From NCBI GenBank assembly GCA_965524675.1, contig CBERPN010000127.1, positions 1-11,889 of the forward strand: a stretch of DNA of 11,889 bases, in the 5' to 3' direction. A model generated the notes under the pieces. It was not told the DNA's origin. It worked only from the letters and a program-made list of their open reading frames with translations, and ran no database searches. This document shows, piece by piece, positions 6,185 to 11,889 of this stretch (position 1 is the first letter of the stretch; each line of letters begins with the position of its first letter). This stretch comes from CALLQB01 sp036479275. GTDB lineage: Bacteria > Actinomycetota > Acidimicrobiia > Acidimicrobiales > SHLQ01. The translations under genes were made by a program, and so were the position numbers.

Positions 6185-7669
6185 TCATGGCTGCTCCCAA
6201 CTGCGGCTTCGCTCGACCGCTCTACGCCATTGCGCGTAGCCGCGTTCTACCGCCGCTGCCGTTTCTGGGTCGGTGGCTGGTTCTGCGGTGGCATCGCTCG
6301 ACCAATTACTAGCCAATTCGTCGGTCGATGACCACACCGCTTCGGCCAATCCGGCGAGGTACGCCGCCCCGAGTGCGGTGGTTTCTTGCACAGCCGAGCG
6401 AAGTACTCGTACACCGAGCTGATCTGCCTGGAACTGCAACAGCAGATTCATCACTGAAGCCCCTCCGTCGACGCGTAGATCGACCACGTTTTGACCCGAC
6501 GCGTCGGCCATCGCCTCGACCACATCGCGCGACTGATATGCAATCGATTCGATAACAGCGCGGGCGATCTCAGGTCGACCGGAGCCTCTGGTGAGGCCAA
6601 GTATTGTTCCGCGAGCGTAGGGATCCCACCACGGACTTCCGAGTCCGGCAAAGGCTGGCACGAAATAGACACCGCCGGTGTCGTCGCATTCGCGGGCCAA
6701 GGGTTCGAGATCTGAGGCCTTTGCGATAATTCCAAGACCGTCGCGAAGCCACTGGATTGCCGCTCCGGTAACAAACACGGCGCCCTCGAGGGCGTAGCTG
6801 GTGGAACCATCGTTCAGGGTCCATGCGACCGTTGTCAGCAATCCCTCTTGGGGATCTGGACACTGCGACCCGACATTCATCAGCACGAACGAGCCGGTTC
6901 CGTAGGTGTTCTTGGCCATTCCAGGGCTGAAGCAAGCTTGGCCGAACAGTGCCGCTTGTTGATCGCCGGCGATTCCGCTTATGGGTATACCGGCTGGGAT
7001 TGGCAGACCCTCGGCCGTCACTCCGAAACGACCGCTCGATGGGCGAACCTCGGGAAGAATCGACTTCGGAATATCAAACAATTCGACGAGGTCGTCCGAC
7101 CATTCGAGTTTGTTGATATCGAAAAGCATCGTCCTGCTGGCGTTGCTGACATCGGTGGCGTGCTCGGCACCCGCGGTTAGGTTCCAAAGCACCCACGAGT
7201 CGATAGTTCCGAACGCCGTGTTGGCTGAGACCGAGATGTCGCCGTCACGTAGCAGCCACTCGAGTTTGGTCGATGAGAAATACGGGTCGAGGACGAGTCC
7301 CGAAGTCGACCGGACGAGTTCGAGATGTCCAAGATCGGCTAGCTCATCGCAACGGGCGGCGGTGCGGCGGTCGTGCCAGACGATGGCGCGGCTCAAAGGT
7401 TGCCCTGTCGCTCGGTCCCAGAGAACGACCGTCTCGCGTTGGTCGGTTATGCCAATAGCCGAGATCGGCTGATCGAGGTCCGCTGCCAGTTCGGCCAGGG
7501 TCGCAACGATGGCGTCCCATATTTCGGTGGCGTCGTGTTCAACCCAACCAGGCTTTGGAAAGTACTGAGGAAACTCGCGATATGCCCTGCCGACCGGCGT
7601 TCCGCTCTCGTCGACCGCGAACGAACGCACCCCTGTAGTTCCAGCATCGATCGCAACCACAACAGCCAT
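6185..7669 (-). CDS. glpK: Glycerol kinase
   Basis: A 494-residue FGGY-family kinase that phosphorylates glycerol to sn-glycerol 3-phosphate with ATP in the cytoplasm. Visible motifs are the phosphate loop DAGTTG (8-13), the glycerol-binding QRET (77-80) with Arg78/Glu79, IVWHDRRT (96-103), Tyr130 in DPYFSSTK, the catalytic base Asp236 in GIAGDQQAALFGQ, and the second ATP-binding GTGSF (257-261). Length is close to the 502 residues of the E. coli enzyme. Relative to E. coli, the GGKGGTRIP loop that binds fructose 1,6-bisphosphate is replaced by AEGLPIPAGIP, with Gly where the key Arg would be, so FBP inhibition is unlikely. ATG 7669 has a good Shine-Dalgarno (AAGGGAG, six bases upstream). No glpF or glpD is adjacent. 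Confidence 0.96.
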   Translation of the reverse strand: MAVVVAIDAGTTGVRSFAVDESGTPVGRAYREFPQYFPKPGWVEHDATEIWDAIVATLAELAADLDQPISAIGITDQRETVVLWDRATGQPLSRAIVWHDRRTAARCDELADLGHLELVRSTSGLVLDPYFSSTKLEWLLRDGDISVSANTAFGTIDSWVLWNLTAGAEHATDVSNASRTMLFDINKLEWSDDLVELFDIPKSILPEVRPSSGRFGVTAEGLPIPAGIPISGIAGDQQAALFGQACFSPGMAKNTYGTGSFVLMNVGSQCPDPQEGLLTTVAWTLNDGSTSYALEGAVFVTGAAIQWLRDGLGIIAKASDLEPLARECDDTGGVYFVPAFAGLGSPWWDPYARGTILGLTRGSGRPEIARAVIESIAYQSRDVVEAMADASGQNVVDLRVDGGASVMNLLLQFQADQLGVRVLRSAVQETTALGAAYLAGLAEAVWSSTDELASNWSSDATAEPATDPETAAAVERGYAQWRRAVERSRSWEQP

Positions 7670-7757
7670 GTCCCGCTCCCTTCGCTCCGCACTCTACCCC
7701 TAACGTTGGTCAGGGTTCGGTAGTGTGTCGTGCATCGCTAGTTGAGGAGTCTGGTCA
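7670..7757. promoter_or_regulatory. Divergent promoter region between glpK and pfkA
   Basis: These 88 bases must carry both promoters. Toward pfkA, TAGTGT at 7721-7726 fits an actinobacterial TAnnnT -10 box and would leave a leader of about 25 bases that includes GAGGAG at 7744-7749, eight bases before ATG 7758. Toward glpK, TAGAGT (minus strand, about 7692-7697) is a possible -10. No clear operator palindrome was seen. The -35 elements are not convincing. Confidence 0.4.
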
Positions 7758-8786
7758 ATGCAGATAGGTGTTCTTACCGGCGGCGGCGACTGCCCAGGGC
7801 TTAATGCAGTGATTCGAGGCGTGGTCCGTAAGGCGGAGCGACACTACGGTGACCGAGTCTTGGGGTTTATTGACGGTTGGAGAGGCGTCCTCGACAACGA
7901 CTTCGTCGAGCTAACCGTCGACTCCTGCCGCGGGATCTTGCCTCGCGGCGGCACCGTCTTGGGAACCTCTCGAATTCAGCCGTTTACCTACGACGACGGT
8001 ATGGACCGGGTCCATGCGACCGTCGAAGCGAATGAACTCGATGGGCTCGTGGTGATCGGTGGCGAGGGTACGTTGTCAGCCGCTTTAAGGGTCTATGAGC
8101 TTGGAGTGCCCATCGTGGGTGTTCCAAAGACAATCGACAACGACATCGCTGGGACCGAACGGACCTTCGGGTTTGATACCGCAGTGAGTATCGCGTCGGA
8201 GGCGATCGATCGCCTGCACACAACGGCCGAGTCGCACGACCGAGTGATGATTTGTGAGGTCATGGGGCGACACGTCGGACACATCGCTACCTGGGCCGGT
8301 ATTGCCGGGGGAGCGACGATGACGCTGATCCCGGAACGACCATTCGATATCGCGGCGGTGTGTGAAGCCTTGGTGCGACGCCACAATGCAGGGCGCTACG
8401 CATCGATCGTGGTTGTGGCCGAAGGAGCCTTGCCAATCGAGGGCACGCTGAAGGTTCCGAACCAACAAAAAGACGAGTACGGCCATGTTCGTCTTGGCGG
8501 TATTGGGCACATCGTCGCGCAAGAAATCGAGAAACGTACCGGGTTGGAAACTCGGGTTACGATGCTCGGACATGTGCAACGCGGTGGTTCGCCAACGCCT
8601 TTCGACCGGGTTCTGAGTACCCGTTTCGGAGTGGCCGCGATCGACGCTATTCACGATGGCGATTTTGGACACATGGTGTCGCTGAGGTGCGGTTCGGTGT
8701 CGCCTCAGCCACTATCGGAGTGCGTCGCAGAACTGAAATACGTTTCGGACGAACTCTACGGCGTGGCCGAACAATTCTTCGCCTGA
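7758..8786 (+). CDS. pfkA: 6-phosphofructokinase, group III (probably ATP-dependent)
   Basis: A 342-residue PfkA that phosphorylates fructose 6-phosphate in glycolysis. The N-terminal GVLTGGGDCPGLNAVIRG (4-21) is the phosphate-donor loop, GGEGTL lies at 101-106 and PKTIDND at 123-129 with catalytic Asp127. MGRHVGHIA, AEG, and HVQRGGSPTPFDR further along are the substrate-binding signatures. Numbering matches E. coli PfkA at the diagnostic sites. Gly104 is the state seen in ATP users (PPi enzymes usually carry Asp104), whereas Lys124 is shared with PPi enzymes. This Gly104/Lys124 combination is known from actinobacterial ATP-PFKs such as that of Streptomyces coelicolor, so ATP is the likely donor. 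The start is firm: GAGGAG lies eight bases upstream. Confidence 0.95.
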   Translation: MQIGVLTGGGDCPGLNAVIRGVVRKAERHYGDRVLGFIDGWRGVLDNDFVELTVDSCRGILPRGGTVLGTSRIQPFTYDDGMDRVHATVEANELDGLVVIGGEGTLSAALRVYELGVPIVGVPKTIDNDIAGTERTFGFDTAVSIASEAIDRLHTTAESHDRVMICEVMGRHVGHIATWAGIAGGATMTLIPERPFDIAAVCEALVRRHNAGRYASIVVVAEGALPIEGTLKVPNQQKDEYGHVRLGGIGHIVAQEIEKRTGLETRVTMLGHVQRGGSPTPFDRVLSTRFGVAAIDAIHDGDFGHMVSLRCGSVSPQPLSECVAELKYVSDELYGVAEQFFA

Positions 8787-8797
8787 CCCTGTCGATA

Positions 8798-8813
8798 GTG
8801 GGGAGTCGCCCAC
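8798..8813 (+). terminator. Weak hairpin after pfkA
   Basis: GTGGG (8798-8802) and CCCAC (8809-8813) form a 5-bp stem with a six-base loop, 11 bases after the pfkA stop and just before the putative -10 of the next gene. There is no T-run. It may be a weak terminator or chance. Confidence 0.25.
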
Positions 8814-8819
8814 CCGAAG

Positions 8820-8825
8820 TAGTGT
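8820..8825 (+). promoter_or_regulatory. Putative -10 box (TAGTGT) for a leaderless TPM-like gene
   Basis: TAGTGT ends seven bases before ATG 8833, so transcription would start on the ATG itself. The same hexamer occurs upstream of pfkA at 7721. No Shine-Dalgarno precedes ATG 8833, and no good -35 was found. Confidence 0.4.
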
Positions 8826-8832
8826 GCGAGCG

Positions 8833-10179
8833 ATGAAGAATCGACTTTTCGCAGGCGTAGCGCTGCTATTAACCGCTGTGCTCAGCTCGATCGGCCCCGC
8901 TCTGGCCCAAGACCTCATCACCGAAGTTGTCGACGAACTCATCGAACAAGGCTTCTATGTAGAACCGGGAGCCGAGAACACCGCTAGTGAGCTGCGCAGT
9001 ATTGGATCTCAGGCCAGCGACGACGGGATTGGTGTGGTCCTACTCGCCGACGAAGTCGATGGCTCGGCTCAGGATTTTGCCGACGATCTTGTCGACGCAG
9101 TCGTACTTGGCAACAGTAATCTCCACACCGTTATGGTAATCACCCCCGGCGAACTCGGGATCGCCAGCAATCGTTATTCGGCGGGCCAGACCGACAGGGC
9201 GTTGCTCCGCTTTACCTCGGCAGGCGGCGACGCTGTATCTGGGGTCGAGGGCGTTTACGAGTCGTTGGTAGGGTCGGCGACAGCTAACCCTGAACCCGGC
9301 GGAGATGACGAAGGCCCAGCCAGAGATTCTGGTGGTTCGTCATCGTCAGGCGACGGCATACCGCTGCTGCCTGTGCTTGGGGTTGGGGCCGTCGGTGCCG
9401 GTGGAGCCTGGCTCTATTCGAAGCGGAAAGCCGACAAGGCGCGCGAGCAGAACCTCGAAGTAGCGCGCAGCGAACTGAATGCCCAAGTCAGCGGCATTGC
9501 CCAGATGGTCTATGACCTCAATGACCGTGTCACGCTGAGCGACGACGATGACCTAATGCTTCGCTTTCAAGAGGCGAGCATCGAGTACAACGCGGTTAAC
9601 GAGTTGCTCGACGGAATCGACAACGGCCCTGACATGGCCGAACTAAACGACCGCGTAGACCAGCTTAGATGGCGTCTCGATCAGGTCGAGGCCAAGCTCG
9701 ATGGGCGTCCGCTTCCGCCCGAACCAGTGGCCGATCGCCTGCCATCGCAACAGACCAGCGACAATCGTTCGGAACGAGTAAGAGCTCGCCATGGAACCTG
9801 CTTCTTCGACCCAGACCATCGGCCCGGAACCGTGCCGGCGATAGTCGATGCGGGTGACACCCAGATCGATGTACTGATTTGTCGGGAGTGCGCGCGTCGA
9901 ATCGAAGCCGGAGACCTGCCAGAGCCGCGCTTGGTTCAGGTGGGCCAGCGACGGGTGCCAGCGGCCAGAGCACCGCTCGGGTACGGAGGAATTGGCTTGG
10001 CTTTGCCAGATCTCTTTCGCATCCTTACCCGTTCGAGCGGCCGCCCAATCGACGTCGACTGGCGGTCGTGGCCGTCACCGAACCCCGTTCCTCGACAGAT
10101 TCCTCGCCGCGAACGCTTACCGAGGCGCCGGGGCCGCAGTGGCCGCAGCAGGCGGGCAAGTTCGGGGCGGCGCCGCTAA
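8833..10179 (+). CDS. Exported TPM-like membrane-anchored protein with CxxC motif and basic tail
   Basis: A 448-residue protein. Residues 1-25 are a signal peptide (LFAGVALLLTAVLSSIGPALA). Residues 26-147 form an extracytoplasmic alpha/beta domain resembling the TPM or DUF6676-like group seen in actinobacterial membrane proteins. A Ser/Gly/Asp-rich linker follows (152-175), then a membrane helix (176-195), a basic stop-transfer (SKRKADK) and a helical or coiled-coil cytoplasmic segment (200-290). After that comes a small domain with GTCFFDPDHRPG (321-332) and CRECARRIEAG (350-360), where Cys323, Cys350 and Cys353 could bind a metal. The last 45 residues are extremely Arg-rich. ATG 8833 is preferred to GTG 8824, which lies inside the putative -10 and adds only MRA. 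The function is unknown. G/C-rich third positions continue to the stop, so the basic tail is probably genuine. Confidence 0.75.
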   Translation: MKNRLFAGVALLLTAVLSSIGPALAQDLITEVVDELIEQGFYVEPGAENTASELRSIGSQASDDGIGVVLLADEVDGSAQDFADDLVDAVVLGNSNLHTVMVITPGELGIASNRYSAGQTDRALLRFTSAGGDAVSGVEGVYESLVGSATANPEPGGDDEGPARDSGGSSSSGDGIPLLPVLGVGAVGAGGAWLYSKRKADKAREQNLEVARSELNAQVSGIAQMVYDLNDRVTLSDDDDLMLRFQEASIEYNAVNELLDGIDNGPDMAELNDRVDQLRWRLDQVEAKLDGRPLPPEPVADRLPSQQTSDNRSERVRARHGTCFFDPDHRPGTVPAIVDAGDTQIDVLICRECARRIEAGDLPEPRLVQVGQRRVPAARAPLGYGGIGLALPDLFRILTRSSGRPIDVDWRSWPSPNPVPRQIPRRERLPRRRGRSGRSRRASSGRRR

Positions 10180-10192
10180 CACGGGTGTTGGC
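10175..10192. terminator. Hairpin across both convergent stop codons
   Basis: GCTAACA (10175-10181) pairs with TGTTGGC (10186-10192) with one G-T wobble and a CGGG loop. The left arm contains the TAA of the TPM-like gene, and the right arm ends on the first base of the complementary stop of the lipoprotein gene. No T-run follows in either direction. It is well placed for a bidirectional, U-tail-free terminator. Confidence 0.35.
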
Positions 10193-10839
10193 TATTCACC
10201 GGCTGCGTTTGGGGCGAGGCTGGGATAGGAAGCTCGGGTGACGAAGGTATTAGGAAGGACGAGCCCTTCTTCGGCTTCGGCTGAGACGGGTTCGCCCTCG
10301 AGCTGGAACCGGATTCGCTCAAAGGTTGCATTGCCTCGGAAAGCCTGGGTGGCGGTGAAAACCATCTGGCTCCAAGGCACCGGGCGTAGCTCGCCTTCGA
10401 TTCCTGGCAATTGACTGAGGTCGACGAAAAGCCGGTTGCCGCGGAATTGAGCTTTCAACAACGTGATCAGTTCTTCACCGAGTGTCGCAGGTCCAAAGAA
10501 AGTGGTCAGACCATCTTCTTGTTCTTCGGGGGTCGGGTCGGCAGCGAACAACGCTTCGAGCGCTGCCTCGGCGGTCGATTCTGTGGCTTGACGAGTTACG
10601 GGCACCAGCACGGTCGGGTCACCCTGGCGCACAAAGAAAACCTGCACCGCAACGCCGGGTTCCGGTGCTGGAATGGTTGTCGAGGTGGTTACGGGTTCGA
10701 GGGGGCGCAGAATCTCGGGTACATCATCGGCAGCGATAGGTCGCGCTGCGCTTTCGGTAGGAATGCTACAACCGACGGCGATAAGCGATAACAGTGTCAG
10801 CACCACCAGAAGGCGTTGCAGTGTTAGTTGGGGCGTCAT
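10192..10839 (-). CDS. GerMN-domain lipoprotein, short LpqB-like
   Basis: A 215-residue lipoprotein. The signal peptide LLVVLTLLSLIAVGC carries a lipobox (LIAVGC) with Cys24 as the lipidated residue. A Thr/Pro-rich linker (TTSTTIPAPEPG) leads to a GerMN domain at about 62-185: the strand VQVFFVRQGD, a helix STAEAALEALFAADPTPEEQEDGL, NRLFVDLSQLPG, and WSQMVFTATQAF. In actinobacteria LpqB follows mtrA-mtrB and its GerMN domain contacts the extracellular part of MtrB. This protein keeps the GerMN domain but lacks the beta-propeller half that makes mycobacterial LpqB about 580 residues long. Its ATG overlaps the kinase stop as ATGA (10836-10839), so translation is coupled. I leave the symbol blank because the protein may be a distinct minimal form. 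Confidence 0.82.
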   Translation of the reverse strand: MTPQLTLQRLLVVLTLLSLIAVGCSIPTESAARPIAADDVPEILRPLEPVTTSTTIPAPEPGVAVQVFFVRQGDPTVLVPVTRQATESTAEAALEALFAADPTPEEQEDGLTTFFGPATLGEELITLLKAQFRGNRLFVDLSQLPGIEGELRPVPWSQMVFTATQAFRGNATFERIRFQLEGEPVSAEAEEGLVLPNTFVTRASYPSLAPNAAGE

Positions 10840-11889
10840 GGCAAAGCATCCAGGTCAGAGCTTTCGCTGACGATCGGTAATTCGACCACAAATCGGGCAC
10901 CTGACTTGCCGTCGTGGCGATCCTCGACCCAGACCTCTCCGCCGTGGAGCCTGACGTGCTCTATAACCAGCGATAGCCCGAGTCCAACTCCGGTATCGGC
11001 GCCGCGGCTGCCGCCAGCGCTTCCCCTCGAAAATCGGTCGAAGATGACCTGGCGCTCAGCGAGCGGCACACCGGGACCAGCGTCGACAACCGCCATTCTT
11101 ACGTGTGTGGGATCGGCCGATACTTCGACCTTGGTGGCTCCTTCGCCGTACTTGCGAGCGTTCTCGATGAGGTTGGACATCACCTGAGCGAGGCGGCGTT
11201 TGTCGGCATCGACGACCACCTCCTCGATGTGGGATTGAAGTTCGACAGCTAACGTCGGTTCACCAGATTGTCGAACCGCCTGTCGGACAAACTCCGCGAT
11301 CGCGATTGGTTCAAGTGCTAGCGCCGCACTTCCGGCATCGAAGCGTGAGATCTCTAGCAAGTCCTGAACAAGTGTCTGAAAGCGCGTGATATCGGACCCG
11401 AGCAGATCGACGGCAGTCGCGGCACGCGGTGGCATTTCTTCACGGTTGTTCTCGAGAACTTCCAACGAGGCAGCCAGGGTCATCAGCGGCGATCGCAGTT
11501 CATGGCTTACCTCCGACGCGAAGCGGGCATCGCGCTCGATACGAGTCTCGAGCGCTCCGGCCATTTTGTTGAAGGACCGGGCGAGCGGAGCGAGTTCAGG
11601 ATCGCCGCGCTGATCGAGTCGGGTATCGAGCTGGCCGCCAGCGATTGCCTCGGCCGCGATCGAGACGTCGGTGAGCGGCTTAAGAACTCTGCGGCTTGCC
11701 CAACGGCCCAACAACGCTGCGAGCAGCGTGGTCAGAATTGCTGAGCCGAACAAGATGAACTGAAGGGTGCGGAGGTTGCTTTGGGTCTCGGTTAACGAAG
11801 CTGCTTCAAAGTAGTCGGCGTCGTCATTGGGAAGCGGAATTGCGAACACGACAACCACTCCAGAATCAAGCTTCACCCTCATCCTTCCC
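10836..11889 (-). CDS. mtrB: MtrB-like sensor histidine kinase, N-terminally cut by the window edge
   Basis: The reading frame is still open at the right edge, so the protein begins outside. The ATG at 11882 is probably internal because it falls inside the extracellular sensor domain (SGVVVVFAIPLPNDDADYFEAASL). Counting from that Met, the second membrane helix is about 41-60 and HAMP about 61-115. The HisKA box FASEVSHELRSPL has phospho-acceptor His127, the N box is NLIENARKY (Asn237/Asn241), the G1 box is DAGPG (267-271), the F box is FDRFSRG (281-287), and the G2 box is GVGLGLSL (298-305). All catalytic motifs look intact. The sensor tail and the coupled GerMN lipoprotein support MtrB of the MtrAB system, which controls cell-wall and division genes in actinobacteria. 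mtrA should lie just past the edge. Confidence 0.85.
   Translation of the reverse strand, partial: GRMRVKLDSGVVVVFAIPLPNDDADYFEAASLTETQSNLRTLQFILFGSAILTTLLAALLGRWASRRVLKPLTDVSIAAEAIAGGQLDTRLDQRGDPELAPLARSFNKMAGALETRIERDARFASEVSHELRSPLMTLAASLEVLENNREEMPPRAATAVDLLGSDITRFQTLVQDLLEISRFDAGSAALALEPIAIAEFVRQAVRQSGEPTLAVELQSHIEEVVVDADKRRLAQVMSNLIENARKYGEGATKVEVSADPTHVRMAVVDAGPGVPLAERQVIFDRFSRGSAGGSRGADTGVGLGLSLVIEHVRLHGGEVWVEDRHDGKSGARFVVELPIVSESSDLDALP

Noticed and set aside
5522..6239. Two overlapping plus-strand reading frames of about 210 codons opposite the RTX repeats
   Set aside because: The 27-bp Gly/Asp repeats keep the opposite strand open. The products are repetitive Pro/Ser or Val/Ala shadows of the repeat.
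8085..8672. Long minus-strand reading frame inside pfkA
   Set aside because: It is fully antisense to a textbook PfkA with all signature motifs and has no support of its own.
9992..10228. A possible frameshift near the end of the TPM-like gene, because the +1 frame gives a Gly/Ala-rich peptide resembling a membrane tail
   Set aside because: Third codon positions stay G/C-rich in the original frame to its stop, and the segment RPIDVDWRSWPSP reads naturally in that frame. The alternative frame would also run past the convergent stop of the lipoprotein gene.

Overview
This window looks like chromosome from a high-G+C actinobacterium, most plausibly class Acidimicrobiia (Ilumatobacter-like). This placement is inferred from gene content and not from a marker gene. 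It rests on a PimB-type mannosyltransferase beside a polyketide-cyclase-like (SRPBCC) protein, an MtrB-type sensor kinase translationally coupled to an LpqB-like lipoprotein, a group III phosphofructokinase with Gly104/Lys124, G/C-rich third codon positions and signs of leaderless transcription. No tRNA, rRNA, CRISPR array, transposase or phage gene was seen.

Layout. Positions 1-2255 (+) form a tightly packed cluster: the C-terminal end of a probable QueG, a PimB-like GT4 mannosyltransferase, a small four-helix membrane protein and an SRPBCC protein. The first two junctions overlap, which suggests translational coupling. A 233-base gap follows (2256-2488). It holds two exact copies of a 25-bp sequence 95 bp apart, a strong hairpin, and a perfect TATAAT placed so that the next gene would be read from a leaderless transcript. 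That gene (2489-4429, +) encodes a 646-residue SMC/RecF-like protein whose Walker A and Walker B positions are occupied by non-functional residues, so it is a likely pseudo-ATPase. It converges on a secreted minus-strand protein (4451-6133) with 18 RTX nonapeptides and a C-terminal concanavalin A-like domain. The DNA encoding that last domain is bracketed by an exact 18-bp direct repeat. Upstream on the same strand, 51 bases away, is glycerol kinase (6185-7669).

Divergent from glpK are 6-phosphofructokinase (7758-8786, +) and an exported, membrane-anchored TPM-like protein with a C/CxxC motif and a very basic tail (8833-10179, +). The latter converges on a minus-strand pair: an LpqB-like GerMN lipoprotein (10192-10839) and an MtrB-like histidine kinase (10836-11889, running off the right edge). 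The pair is joined by an ATGA overlap. The response regulator mtrA would be expected just beyond the right edge.

How the parts relate: the left cluster points to glycolipid (phosphatidylinositol mannoside-type) envelope biosynthesis, and the right pair to envelope and cell-cycle signalling. GlpK and PfkA feed glycerol and hexose carbon into glycolysis from a shared 88-bp divergent promoter region. The most unusual items are the pseudo-ATPase with its repeat-bearing upstream region, and the repeat-flanked C-terminal module of the RTX protein.
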